Assembly (NCBI GenBank): GCA_934045905.1
Contig: OW203766.1
Coordinates: 20,516,309-20,580,308 of the forward strand
DNA from: Leuctra nigra
Taxonomy: Eukaryota; Arthropoda; Insecta; Plecoptera; Leuctridae
Reading direction: 5' to 3'
Length of the DNA: 64,000 nt
A model generated the notes under the pieces. That model had not been told where the DNA came from and searched no databases. It saw only the letters and a list, made by a program, of their open reading frames with translations. How positions within the stretch are numbered: position 1 is the stretch's first letter; each line of letters starts with the position of its first letter. The translations under genes and the position numbers were made by a program. Shown piece after piece: positions 20,973-32,935 of the stretch.

Positions 20973-23900
20973 TCACGTTTACAAGAAGCTAATTGATGAA
21001 AAACCCTGCGTGGCGCGACAAAGAGACACTCGACCGACAAAAAAGTAACGAAGTTAAAATAACGGACTCGATGAGCAAGAGTCGACTAAAAACACTGTGA
21101 ACAATTGCCGGAAAAAACGTTTTAAACTAATTCAAGGATAAAGAAAAAATGGTTGAGAAATCCTCTAAAAAAGGATTAGAGACGATTGAAGAATTCTGTC
21201 GTAGGAGGAAAAGAATTCTCTTACATTCTCATATTTAAGAATCAAAATATTCTCATTGAAGAGAGTAATTGTCTGCCAAATGTGGTACAAATCTATCATT
21301 TCTCTTATTTAACGTTTTTAAGCCCTATTAAACTATTGTAATTGTGTGGAAAAAGTCGACATTTTCTCAAGAATGTCCTAAACTGATATAAATTGTCATT
21401 GTTGCAGTTCACTTTCTGAAATATATCGTTCAGTTTTTAAGTACCTAATCTGGTCACTTCAGCGCTCTAGACTAATATTTGGTGGAGGAGCCGTATCCAT
21501 TCTCAACCAAAAGTCGATAAGCAAGTTCACGATAATAAATAACTCTTTCCTTTCAACATTAATAATAAAATGATCTCCAGCAGTGAGGACAAACTCTAGA
21601 ATGTCAAAAGAAAGCCATCCATTATGCTTATTTATTTAGTGGCAAGGAATCACTTTGCGGTGACTAAATGTCACTCAAATGTCACTCAAACAGTCTGACT
21701 TTTCTATATAGCTGAATTGTCACTTGACACTAGAGTGAGTGAGTATTTTGACACTTGTTGCTACTAGACAATCACCCTGACTGTCAATCTGTCCATCAGT
21801 CCCAGTTTCGAAACTGTCACGAGGTAAATCGATTGTTTAGAATCGGCCGTTAACCTTACCTCTATCGAGAAATCGATCTGTCAAATCGAAGTTTGCTCGA
21901 AACTTGTTTTTCTTCTTGTCGATTTCATTTCTACTTTATTCAAAACAATTAATTTCATTTTTTAAAGCGACTGAGTAACTTTTAAGGTAACATTTTGAAG
22001 GTAGAAATTAGACATGTTGTTATCGATTTTATTAGGTAAGAATTTCCAGTTAGGAAAAAAAATCAAATAAAATACGCAGAGAACAAAAAAAACGAAAATA
22101 ATGAAATTAGCATTCTTAAAACAAAAAAATGTATGTCTCTCATCTTGCTCATTACGAAATGTCATAACAGCACCCTATTTGATTTAGATTAGGGTAGACA
22201 ATTTGGGCTTCAAATCCATCCCTTCGACATTTCTTCGCATTCCATCCACGAGTAAAAGGCATCCATCTCTCATCCAATAGTCTAGCCAGGGCTCGAACCA
22301 ATGCCCCATGGAGAGTCTCTTAACATATCGCCCACCAGCGAAGACTAGATTTTTCCATCCTCGATGGGCAATACTTTGCAAACGCTCTATAGCTACTGTA
22401 GGAAGATATTACCTACACACATAATGTCATATATATTGTCTCGACTCTCATCGTTTTGTGGTGGTTGGTGCTTTTGTTTCGAAACCAGTGATTTATTGAC
22501 GCTGTATTCGCAAAGACTGTTGCAGTTTAACTTATAGTACCCTTGCTGATTCTTTTCTTAGAGGTTTTGCGAAACCAGGGGTTTCAAATAGACAGAAAAC
22601 CAGTTTAAAATCGAACCGATAATGTCTCATTTTCTTCGTTTATTTGTTTTAATCGCTTGTTGAAATTTAATTACCTTCCACAATTCACTAAGAAACTGTA
22701 AACTAAACTACTTTTTAGTCGATTTGCTTGGAACTCGAGTCGGGTTGTCGTTGTTGATTAATGCTTGGAAAACTGGACTTCGTGGTGCATAGCACCTTTG
22801 TTGAGAGAAACCACGTAAATTAGAACCATTTAACTTCGAAAAAAAGAAGAAAAAACATTCAAATATAAATCTTTTTACTTCGTATACGATTAAAATCAAT
22901 TTCAATTTCAATTTTATAATTCAAAGTTCAAAAAATAAGCTGTAAACACAATTTTATATCTGAAAGCTTTCTTGTTTACTGTTATTTTTCATAGAGACAT
23001 TTTTTAAACCAAAATTCCTCTGTAAGGAAAAATGTTTATTCAAACCTCCATATTCTTTCTGTGTCCAAGAAACACCTCCACAAGTATTTCCATTCTGTTC
23101 CTGAGCTATGCAATTGTCTACCCCTGCACACGTGTTATGCACTTTACCTATGCGAGTCTCTTCTTCTCGTACTTGAGGGGTTTCTCGAGTTGCATTTGTA
23201 TGCACTTCCAAGCTGGTCACGAGTGCAGTTAGTTATATATATGCGATCACGTGACTCACTGCAGTTTACCTCCTGCAACTCAAGAGCAAATAATACCCGA
23301 AGTGTGCCATTCAAATACCTGTCCCTGAGATATACTTCAATATAAGAATAAGATTGCATCACATCCCCAAAGCGGACACGCAATTTCAATTCTGAAAGTG
23401 GATTGGGGCATAAAGCAAAGTAGAAGTAATTTTAAATTTTAAATGTTTGTAATTAGTCAATACGCAAAGCAACAATGAAATACTAGAGAAATTCTTGCGA
23501 AATGCTGATACTTTGTTTGGCATATTAAGATCTTCAATATCAAAAAATAAATAGGTTGCCCAGATTTTCAAACTGGATTTGTTTTAAAATTTTAATCAAG
23601 GAGCGAAAACCTAGATTGAAAATTTGGTAAAATTGTTCATTATTTAGTTATTTAGTTAAAACTAAATTAAATAAGTATGAGAAATGGTGGTACCTTCAAG
23701 AAAAGTATACAGTTCAATAAAAGGTATCTGTGATCTAAACCGGGTGGTCCAACAAACATCATCGCTACTAAGATGCTCGCTTTCCAAACCAGGAAGTCTC
23801 AGCAGCAATATTGTCAAAGAAAATCATTATTAATCGAGTCAATGAAGTGTGAACGAGATTAAGTAGAGATTAATATTATATTTGGACCGAGAAATGAGGA

Positions 23901-25503
23901 TTACTCTCTGCTTCGTTGATGGGTGGTCTGAAAAAATGCTGGTTTCACATTGGCTACTGCCATCGGACGATTATCTTGTGGGCGCTTTTTTACAGTGCAT
24001 TTTAAGTGTGGTCGAACATGTTATTAGGTTTCTTACTTAGTTTCTTTACCACAAAGAAAAACTTACGAAATTTGAAGCGAAGCTCGCAATTTATTAAGGG
24101 TATTGGATACCACGTGACAGCTTTCTTTTCAAAAACATACCGAGTTTTATTTTGTTATAAAGATTGCTTTTGGGCCAAAGATAAAAATAACTTGCGGACA
24201 ATTTACATTCTAAATTTGTATTATTTTATTAATTTATTCCAACATTATGTATACCTAACAATCTGCCATTCGGATGAAGAATTTTAGACGAATTTTGGTC
24301 TACTGTCCCTACAATTTTAATACTTTTGTTAAATCATAATTCCAAACGTATTGTTAAAATTTCATCACATGTTTTTAGCATATTTTCCATAATTTATTTC
24401 TAAGAATTGATGATCTGATACCTACCTTATTTAATAGTAAATCCCTATAGGTAACTACTGTTATTTAAAATGAATGTGAGACCACTTGTATCCAGAACCC
24501 TTAAATTATTCCAACTTTATGAGTCCAAATATGTCTTTGCAATGTTGCAAGTGACAATAAACAAAATAAGTTAATGCAAAAGTGATAGTTCATCAAATTT
24601 AATAACATTCTAGATTAATTACTATTATTATAAGTGCCATTACTTTTATGTAGCCTTTGAAATCTCAAAACGTTCATAAAAACGAGATTATCAAGATACG
24701 AATGACGAAAGTGTGTATATATTTATGAGAGATGTGGACATTTGTGAAATTGTATTATGTGTGTATATAAGTAAGTTAATAAGTTTCAAAACTTCAATTA
24801 TAATATTTGTTTTAAGTGATATTATATTTTGTAATGTACAGTGTGTGAATTTTATTTATTGTACAGTAAAGACGACTTGGAAGTCTTGAAATCCCTCCGT
24901 GCAATTTTTTTAGAGTATTAGACTTTGTTACATGAGCAATTCTTCGTTACCTTGGTCGTTAAATTAAGTTATAAGATGAGTTGGACTTTGGTTTAAGGGA
25001 CTTCTTGTACGGTACACAAATGAGAGATAAAACAAAATTTAAAATATATTTATTTGTAGTTTTTGTTATTTTCATCCTGTCTGCTTTTCCTTTCGTTCCT
25101 GTGACTATACATTGTGTTATGTGCCCTTTTTACGATTTAGTTCAATAAAGAAGAAATTACAAATAATGTAAGGGACTTACAAGCATGTAAAAAATAACAA
25201 GAGCAACTTCCTTTAGTTCAAGATTTAAAATCCATTTTTGTGGAAAACTTAATTAATAATATGATTTTTTATCAAGTTTCTCTATTTAAAAACTTGACAT
25301 AATTTATTTACGAAGGAGTGTATACAATTTAAAAGTCGCTGTTTAGTTAGGTACGAGTAACAGATCAAAATCAAATGATTGATACCAATGAAATTAGTAA
25401 GAGGACTAAATAAATAAATATCCACTATCCTAAGCAGAGGAACAGAACAAACGTCTGATTTCTCAAAACTGCATTCAGCCTCACAATTGTCTCGCCAATA
25501 ATA

Positions 25504-25806
25504 GTGCAATTTACTACACGAAAGAAGAGGGACCAATTCGTGGCTAAGAGGAAGGAGCTACTGAGAAGTTGTGACGTCACAGCTGGAACAAGTCAGGTTC
25601 GCGTGTACGTGAATGAAAATCTTTCCCCATATTATAGAGAACTGTTTTGGAGAACTAAACAAGAAGCTAAGGACCTTAGACATAAGTTTGTTTGGTTTAG
25701 GAACGGTATCATACTGGTGAGAAAAGACGCAGATTCAAGAAAAGTGCATAAAATAACTTCTATTAGGGATCTTCAAGCATTTGTAGTCGGATGCAACAGT
25801 GGCTAG
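25504..25806 (+). pseudogene. ORF1 C-terminus of non-LTR element (truncated)
   Basis: About 100 codons open from the 5' truncation to a TAG at 25806. The segment with VYVNENLSPYYRELFW, KFVWFRNGIILVRKD and ITSIRDL resembles the C-terminal FP-like domain found in ORF1 proteins of such elements (nucleic-acid-binding chaperone role in the RNP). The N-terminal part, usually a coiled coil or zinc finger, is absent because of 5' truncation. It overlaps the ORF2 start by 16 bases. Confidence 0.75.
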
Positions 25807-28742
25807 ATGAATTTGAATCAAAGGAAAAATCGCAAGTATTGAGTAACATTGATGAATGGTTTACAGTTATAAAGGGGTTTGTTGTTCTGCACATAAATAT
25901 AAGGTCAATTAGGAAGCACTGGGATGAACTATTACTAATTTTGAATGAATATATAGGAAAATTTGATGTACTTGTCTTGTCGGAGGTGTCATTGCCTGAC
26001 ATTAGTATTGAATATGTCATAAATGGATATACTTTATATGAAAATGTAAGAAGAAATAGAAGAGGTGGGGGTATTTTCTTATATGTAAAGAATGAAATTA
26101 ATTTTAAGTTAACTAAAATAAATTTTGTGAATTTCGAAGGTATTGGAGGGACATTGACTTTTTCTAATAACCGGAAAATTACGTTATTAGCGGTTTATAG
26201 GCCACCAGATAAAAGTAGAACTAGTTATGTCGTTGAGTTGGATGATTATTTCCAGGAAAATGAGGGCAATGATATCTTGTATGTTGGAGATGTAAATATG
26301 AATATACTAAATGAGGATGATGGTAGTATTCAATCATATGAAAATGTTATGTCAACAAGGGGATTGCGTAAATGCATCATTGGGGTTACAAGGGAAGAAT
26401 TTGTTTTGGATAAACTGTGTGTTAGTTGTATTGATCATGTGTATGCTAGGATAAAGAATCAACAAGTAAAGTCAGCTATTTTTACTACAAAAATTACTGA
26501 TCATTACATGGTGTTGGTTGATATTTATATGGAAGTAATTGTTAATGTAGACAAAAATCAAGATGCAATCAGAGAATTCATTTGCGAAGATAAATTGAAA
26601 CAATTGTTTAAGGAAGTAAATTGGTCAACATTGTTGGAGAGTAATGATTGTGTTGAACTCTATGCTAAAATAGTAGACACTTTTAAGCACTGTTATGATA
26701 AGGCTACTTACACAAAAAAATTGAATTGTAAAAATATGTTGCGTAAAAATTGGATGACTAAAGATTTGTTGATGGATGTAAATAAAAGGGATAAATTATT
26801 CAAAAAATGGAAAAATTGTGAGAATTCTATGAGATGCATAAACATGAATGAGTACAAAAAATTTAGAAATGAAGTTACAAAGAAAATAAAGTCTGCAAAG
26901 ATTGCTTATTATAAGAAAGAGATAGAGGGTGCAAAAATGAATATGAGAGATATGTGGAAAACAATTAATATTATTTCTGGGAAAAGTAAGAAGAGTTCTG
27001 TGGATGATGTTATCACTAGATATTTAGGTAAGGGACATACAGTTGATAAAATTGCCAATTTATTTGTTGATTCATTTATAAGTGATATTGAGAATATAAG
27101 CCACAAGTGTAATATTGTCTCTAGTAAAAGTGTATATTGTGATGAGGCAACACAGTCATTGTATATTCCAGCAATTCACAGATTTGAAATTGAAAAGATA
27201 ATAAGAGAAATGAATGTAAATAAGCAACCTGGGATTCATAGTATTCGAGCAATTGATATTAAATATTTGTGTACTGAAATTAGTCCTGTGTTAACTCATC
27301 TCATAAACTTATCATTAAAGACCGGTGTAGTGCCTGATGCAATGAAATTGTCAGTAGTTAGACCAATATTTAAGAAAGGAGATCATTTATTGTTAACAAA
27401 TTACAGGCCAATATCATTGTTGCCAACAGTTGAGAAAATAATGGAGAAAATTTTAGTCCAAAAGCTAACGGATTACCTTAAAAAGTTTGATATAATTGAT
27501 AATATGCAATTTGGTTTTCAAAAAGGAAAAAGTACAACTGACCTATTGATATTATTTTCCGAATATATTAATTTGAATCTTGACAAAAATTTCAATATAA
27601 TTGCGTTGTTCATTGATTTTTCGAAGGCATTTGATACCATTAATCACAAAAAGTTAATACAAATTTTGGAGAATATTGGGATAAGGGGACCATTATTGAA
27701 TTGGTTTAAGAATTATTTAAATAATCGAAAGATTGTAGTCAAGGTGTCAAATTCTTTTAGTTATTATAAAGACGTGTTACTGGGAGTCCCTCAAGGGTCT
27801 AACCTTGGCCCTATTTTGTATATAATCTATGTAAATTATGTATTTAAATTACTACATGACACAAAGATATTTATGTTTGCAGATGATACCGTTCTTTTAG
27901 TAGCTAATAAAAGTTTAGAAATTGCAGAAATGGAACTTCAGATCAACTTCAATAAATTAATTTGTTGGACTCATGATAGTGGTCTGGTGATTAATTCTAG
28001 CAAAACAAAAATATTACATATATGTTCTCCTTTTAATACAGAAAAGAATTCTATGATTGACATTACTTTTCATTCCAATAGTTGTATACATAATAATACG
28101 TTGGAAGGTAGTTGTCTTTGTGTGACTAAAATTGAGACCGCTGAAACTCATGTTTATTTGGGTTTGACTATTGATAGACATTTTACTTGGCGCCCTCATA
28201 TTAATGTTCTTTGTAATAAATTGCGTATATGTGCATATAGATTATATAATTTAAACGATATTTTGTCATTGCGATTAATAAAAATAGTGTATTATGCGCT
28301 GGTTGAGTCAATTATGACGTATGGGGTATTGGCATGGGGTAATGCTTCTGATGTGCATTTACAGAGGATTTTTATGGTTCAGAAAAGAATTATTAATATT
28401 ATAACGCCAAATTATGTGAAGATTAAATTTAATTATAAAAATGATAGTTTTTTTGCATATTTGAATTTCCTTAACATTTTTGATATTTTCTTGTATAAAT
28501 TAATTATACGGTATTACTTTGACGATGAATATAAAATATTATACGATCATGAAGTAAATACGAGAGCAAAGGAAAAGGGAACACTGAAGGTGCCAGGTTA
28601 CACAAATAAACATGGCAAAAGGCGGCTTCAATATACAATCCCTACTATTTTTAATATCATTCCCCCTGTTTTGAAACAGTTAGATAAATATGTTATTATT
28701 AAAAAGGAAATCAAAGATTGGTTGATAAATAGAGATCATTAA
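25791..28742 (+). CDS. ORF2: APE-type endonuclease and reverse transcriptase
   Basis: 983 codons without interruption. Residues about 30-245 are an apurinic-like endonuclease: N in HINIRS (36), E in LSEV (65), GDVNMN (about 165), SCIDHVY and TDHYMV. Residues about 480-750 are the reverse transcriptase: RPIFKKGD, NYRPISLLP, GFQKGKSTTDLL, IDFSKAFDTI, GVPQGSNLGPILY and the catalytic FADD in MFADDTVLL. A C-terminal region of about 230 residues follows, with no RNase H recognised. All catalytic residues I can check are present, so the enzyme could be active, although the copy lacks its promoter and most of ORF1. It nicks target DNA and copies its RNA at the break (target-primed reverse transcription). 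Confidence 0.92.
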   Translation: MQQWLDEFESKEKSQVLSNIDEWFTVIKGFVVLHINIRSIRKHWDELLLILNEYIGKFDVLVLSEVSLPDISIEYVINGYTLYENVRRNRRGGGIFLYVKNEINFKLTKINFVNFEGIGGTLTFSNNRKITLLAVYRPPDKSRTSYVVELDDYFQENEGNDILYVGDVNMNILNEDDGSIQSYENVMSTRGLRKCIIGVTREEFVLDKLCVSCIDHVYARIKNQQVKSAIFTTKITDHYMVLVDIYMEVIVNVDKNQDAIREFICEDKLKQLFKEVNWSTLLESNDCVELYAKIVDTFKHCYDKATYTKKLNCKNMLRKNWMTKDLLMDVNKRDKLFKKWKNCENSMRCINMNEYKKFRNEVTKKIKSAKIAYYKKEIEGAKMNMRDMWKTINIISGKSKKSSVDDVITRYLGKGHTVDKIANLFVDSFISDIENISHKCNIVSSKSVYCDEATQSLYIPAIHRFEIEKIIREMNVNKQPGIHSIRAIDIKYLCTEISPVLTHLINLSLKTGVVPDAMKLSVVRPIFKKGDHLLLTNYRPISLLPTVEKIMEKILVQKLTDYLKKFDIIDNMQFGFQKGKSTTDLLILFSEYINLNLDKNFNIIALFIDFSKAFDTINHKKLIQILENIGIRGPLLNWFKNYLNNRKIVVKVSNSFSYYKDVLLGVPQGSNLGPILYIIYVNYVFKLLHDTKIFMFADDTVLLVANKSLEIAEMELQINFNKLICWTHDSGLVINSSKTKILHICSPFNTEKNSMIDITFHSNSCIHNNTLEGSCLCVTKIETAETHVYLGLTIDRHFTWRPHINVLCNKLRICAYRLYNLNDILSLRLIKIVYYALVESIMTYGVLAWGNASDVHLQRIFMVQKRIINIITPNYVKIKFNYKNDSFFAYLNFLNIFDIFLYKLIIRYYFDDEYKILYDHEVNTRAKEKGTLKVPGYTNKHGKRRLQYTIPTIFNIIPPVLKQLDKYVIIKKEIKDWLINRDH

Positions 28743-28748
28743 TTGAAT

Positions 28749-28749
28749 A

Positions 28750-28785
<36 letters not shown>
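28749..28785. repeat. (ATT)n microsatellite
   Basis: Roughly eleven ATT repeats right after the ORF2 stop, inside the 3' UTR of the non-LTR element, not at its extreme 3' end. Confidence 0.85.
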
Positions 28786-31572
28786 GATTCAGATGAGTAT
28801 TATTATTAATGTTATTTTTCCTATACAACTCAATTACGTTTGGTAAATACTTTGTAATATAATCCTGTATTTCTTATGAATTTGTATTGTTTATTGAATT
28901 AATTAATTATGTCTGCAATATTGATATTGTATTTCTTTATGATTTATTATGGTTTATTGAATTATGTATTGCCACAGGCTAGCCAGTCATGGCTATGTGG
29001 CCTAGTCTGACTATATGTATTAACCTGTTTATAATAAATAAAATGTTAAAACAACAAACAATTAACCTGCACTGGTCCAGATCACAGCCTCAGTTTCGTC
29101 GCTCTGCTTTTATTTCACCTAAAAGATTTAGTCCTCTTCATAAATCAGAGCCTGGACCGCCCTTAATTACTAGTTCCAGTCGAATATTAGGCCCGGGGAC
29201 TCAACAGGGACCCGTGATGGGACCGAGTCTCTCCACCCACTAGTTCTAATTCCACCTGTGGACTGCACTGTGTGTAATGAACGTCCACAGCCTTCTGGAA
29301 ACTAATGGCAAGACTCACAATCTCTGTTTCTCAACTTCAAGAACAACCTTGCCACGGAGATGGCAAAGAAGATACTTCAGACGTCTATCTTTTCGCATTT
29401 TTATTTTCAGTTGACGTAGATCTTGAATGCTACGAATGTAAATTCTACCTCGGTTCACTGTAGAAGAGTAGTAATTGGTTGGGTACTTTTGTATAATCTT
29501 GGAATGCTTTATTCTAAATCTAGGAGTTTAAGAGTAAATTATAGGGACGGTCTAAAGGAAACTGTCACGATAGTAAAGTCCCAGGTTCGAGCCCTTAACA
29601 TCTACCTGATATTTGTTAAATATGATGTATTTTTTTTAAATATGTGAAAAATAAGCATGGCAGTTATCTTTGATGCGAGTATGTGTTCAATTTATTTGGG
29701 TAAGTGTATTTGTTATTATTATTTTACGCAAACACAATTCTAGATGAACTTTCTTTGATAGCTCATGAAATTAAACTATCTTATAGATACTGAAAATGTG
29801 AATGAAAAACTTACAATCAATCAATAAGGTAAGTAGTCATATTAATTTTGTCAGAATGACGGTAGCATAACTCAATTCACGACCCTCTTAACCAGACATT
29901 TAAAAATATAATAAGTATACCTTAATTCCTAGAACTCAGTCCAATGATTGATCTCTCATACTTCGTACTCCATCTTTCTCTCTACATTATTTCTAACTAA
30001 ATAAATGGATTTAGATTAATTCCCGCTGGCCAGGTTATTGATAGTGTTGTTTTTTACGCGTCATAAGTTATATGAGGCATTTAGGAGGAGTCCATTAGTG
30101 TGATAATGTCTTGCTAACCACATCACAGACACAAGATGAGAGTGGATTCTCAAGTATCAAATAATAATACAGGTTCTTCGGCAAAGAGGACCTGAATTTC
30201 ATCAAATTATTCACAATGAAAATGAAGAGATTAATTATTTTGTTTTATATTGGTATCACTTAACTTTTAGAAGCTTCTGTTTTGAAGCCTTCGAGGAGCA
30301 ATTGACGTGAGGTGTTTTCAATCAAATTATTGAAATGTTTTTATACTATTCGTTTAGATAAATTGACTTTATAGATGGTAATAAAAGACCTCCCTCACAG
30401 TCCTTCAGGTGCCGCTGAAACTTTTGAAAAGAGTGAAAGGAAGAAATATATATCGAGATTAAAATTTAGAAATAAGATACTTTCTGTACTAAGTATAGCT
30501 GATTATGATGTTATGATCTACTGCTTAGATATTATTTCATTAACATCCGTATACTTTAGAATGAAGAGGATTTATTATAGATGATTATAAACGAATAGGA
30601 GATAATATGTAAGTCGTTGTCTATTAGTATGGAACCTTCCCATCATTTTCCTCTTGACTGAGGGTAACAGCAATTAAAACCTAAGTCAGGAAGACCGCCA
30701 AAGATGATCGAACCCGGGGTTTTCGGACAGCGAATCTAGATCGCCACCACCCGAGTCAAATTACTCAGTTTCTGAAAAGTCGTTGATTATAATTTAAAAC
30801 GATTAAAAATAATACATACGTAGCCAGAAAAATACTTAGTAAATTATTGTGTTTTGTAACCTTGGGATATAGATTAATTGCGCTTTACATGTTTTAATTA
30901 AATGCGAATCATGCAAACTTAATAAAACGCCAATAAAATGCAAACTATTTTGTACCTTGACGCTGCGAATGACACACTTTCGCACGAAAAGAAAAGAATT
31001 TACATTTAAAATATTCTTTTATCTGGAGGGTAAAAATTTACATTTAAATCACATAATTAAGGGATAACATTAAAACAATTTCAGTCATCTTAATAGTTGA
31101 CCGCCTAACTCCCCAAACCCCGCGCATTTGAAAAATATAAATCTACTTTTAAAAACTTAGACCTCAAAATAGATCACTCACAATATAAAACAACGGTGCG
31201 ACACAATAATTATACCCATCAAAGTAAGAAGTGGGTGTGTCACACACACATACACAGAACCACGGAGCGGCGAGGTTCAAAGGGTTTTAATTGTGCGACA
31301 AGATCGCCCCTAAACAGTTCTGTTATTGAATCGTTTGCTGTCTGAAGAATCTAAGATCTGTGTCAAAGCGAGTATAAAAGGTGTGAAGTGTATTCTTACT
31401 CATTTCACGCGTAATCAAAATGTCCACCCATGATGATTCTATAGACTTCATTTTCATACATTCGAAGAGTTTAGACAATACGAAGAATTTCAAGAGATTA
31501 AAAAATGAAATGAAAATCTTAGGTCGGTGACCCTGCAAAAGTTAATATTAAAAAGTACTGAGTACTAGCGAC

Positions 31573-31915
31573 TAGGAAAACGCTCAGTGTACACGTTGAT
31601 AAGCGAGCACGAGCACCGATACATGCAACACCTCTTACAGCGGAGTTTCTTTCACATAAATCATCATAACGTGAATCACAAATAACTACCCATTATTCTG
31701 CTTTTCATTGCAACCTTGAAAGCCATCTATACACTCTGGAAGTACTACAGAACCGTGATCAAGGTGCATCTAGTATTTTATAAACATTTCGTACATGATT
31801 TCGTTGCTACGATACATCAATAGATTTTCGCTTAAAATAATATACCGATCTTGCTGGAAATCAATCGGTAACCAATCAGGATAGTATAATTAATATTTTG
31901 TGAAAAAATTGGGTT
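31573..31915 (+). repeat. Dispersed repeat, copy 1
   Basis: Shares phrases in the same order with 47888-48082: CGTTGATAAGCGAGC at the left, then CCGAT.TTGCT.GAAATCAAT, and TTTTGTGAAAAA at the right. Similarity is patchy and the copies are old. No coding sequence or terminal repeats seen; the family is unknown. Confidence 0.5.
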
Positions 31916-32837
31916 GATACTTGGTGTGACCTGAACTGTTAATAGTGCAGACAGACAGACATAAAAAAATACAGAGATTCCAGCCGTAAGTCTCAAGTGG
32001 AGACGCTCGCTCAGCTCGCTTAAAAATGCGTATAATGGCTTTGTGCAAGTGCTGTATTTGCTGTACAAATGCTGCTTATATGTAGACCACAAGGTAAGTC
32101 ACAATATTGAGAGATATCTGAATGCAATATTTAGCCCATTGAAATTTTTGAAATATTTAAATACTTAGTCTAAAAATTTGTCGGTTAAACTGAAGCCGTT
32201 TTTTTAATAATTCAACAATCAGAGGAAATAATGGGAGACGAATTTCAGTTGGATCCGAGACACGGTCTGATCTGTGAAAACACCTTCTATTCGTGATCGC
32301 CCATATGTGCGGAGGAGCAATGAACCAAACTATCATTACTTTTCATTATATTCAACTAACTAATCGGGCTTGAAATGATTTTATCTAACTCACAAGCCGA
32401 TCCTACTATTCTAAACTCCCCAAATACATAAATAGTTCCAATCGCATCCATCTTATACCCTTGCATTCTTCCCATAATGCCCACAACCTGCGCCATCCGT
32501 CTCTGTGCGTCTGCGCGGACATGTGACGTTGATCAACAACTTCCTCACGCGTCTGCGCAGGATCCTGAGTCACAAACACTCCTACGTGTCGGTGTAGGTT
32601 CCAGGTGGCGGTGACTGACTCCCGGCGACACCCGATCTGACGCTTACTTCATGGACCATCATCTCAGATATCATCTGCCTCCTCGCACCTAAATCTCGCA
32701 CCTTGGTCCAGCCGACACTTGCACCCGGATCGAACCCGGAAACTCCAAAGTACAAGTTCAGAACGTCCATTCTAAACTGATTTTTCTTTTTTTACTTTCA
32801 TTCATTTTTCTGCAAAATTACAGTCTTTTTATATAGG

Positions 32838-32935
32838 AAGGGATGTGCGAAGTGAAAAATGTTGGCAAAACCGGGGCTCAAACCCAGGACTCGCACTTTC
32901 ACATCCTTTGCCTCTCACTGATTATACTGAAAGTT
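32838..32935 (-). repeat. tRNA-derived SINE fragment
   Basis: On the - strand the sequence has CCTGGGTTTGAGCCCCGG (a B box), followed by TTTTTCACTTCGCACATC and CCTTCC. The same tail (ATTTTTCACTTCACACATC then CCTTCC) follows a B box at 37777 on the + strand, so both belong to one SINE family. Confidence 0.65.

Larger units (their letters stand above)
18409..25503. other. No recognised gene
   Basis: AT-rich DNA downstream of, or intronic to, the dysfusion-like gene. AATAAA at 18630-18635 and 18695-18700 could be polyadenylation signals if the gene ends at 18408. Other contents: a cluster of TATCGATA sites near 19690-19765, a CACGT-rich stretch at 20279-20306, an 84-bp duplication at 20809-20972 and one GGTGGAGGAGCCG motif at 21481. 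A degraded SINE B box (complement of GGTTCGAGCCCT) lies near 22286. No open frame here looks like a protein. Confidence 0.5.
25504..29046 (+). mobile_element. 5'-truncated non-LTR retrotransposon (CR1/L2-like)
   Basis: Contains the end of ORF1, a full-length ORF2 and a 3' UTR of about 300 bases. The left border is set where ORF1 homology stops being readable and is approximate. The 3' region has an (ATT)n run at 28749-28785, then GCCACAGGCTAGCCAG and finally AATAAATAAAATG near 29036-29046, where I place the end. An FP-like ORF1 overlapping an APE-endonuclease/RT ORF2 is typical of the CR1/L2/Jockey side of the non-LTR tree. I could not identify target-site duplications. Confidence 0.85.
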
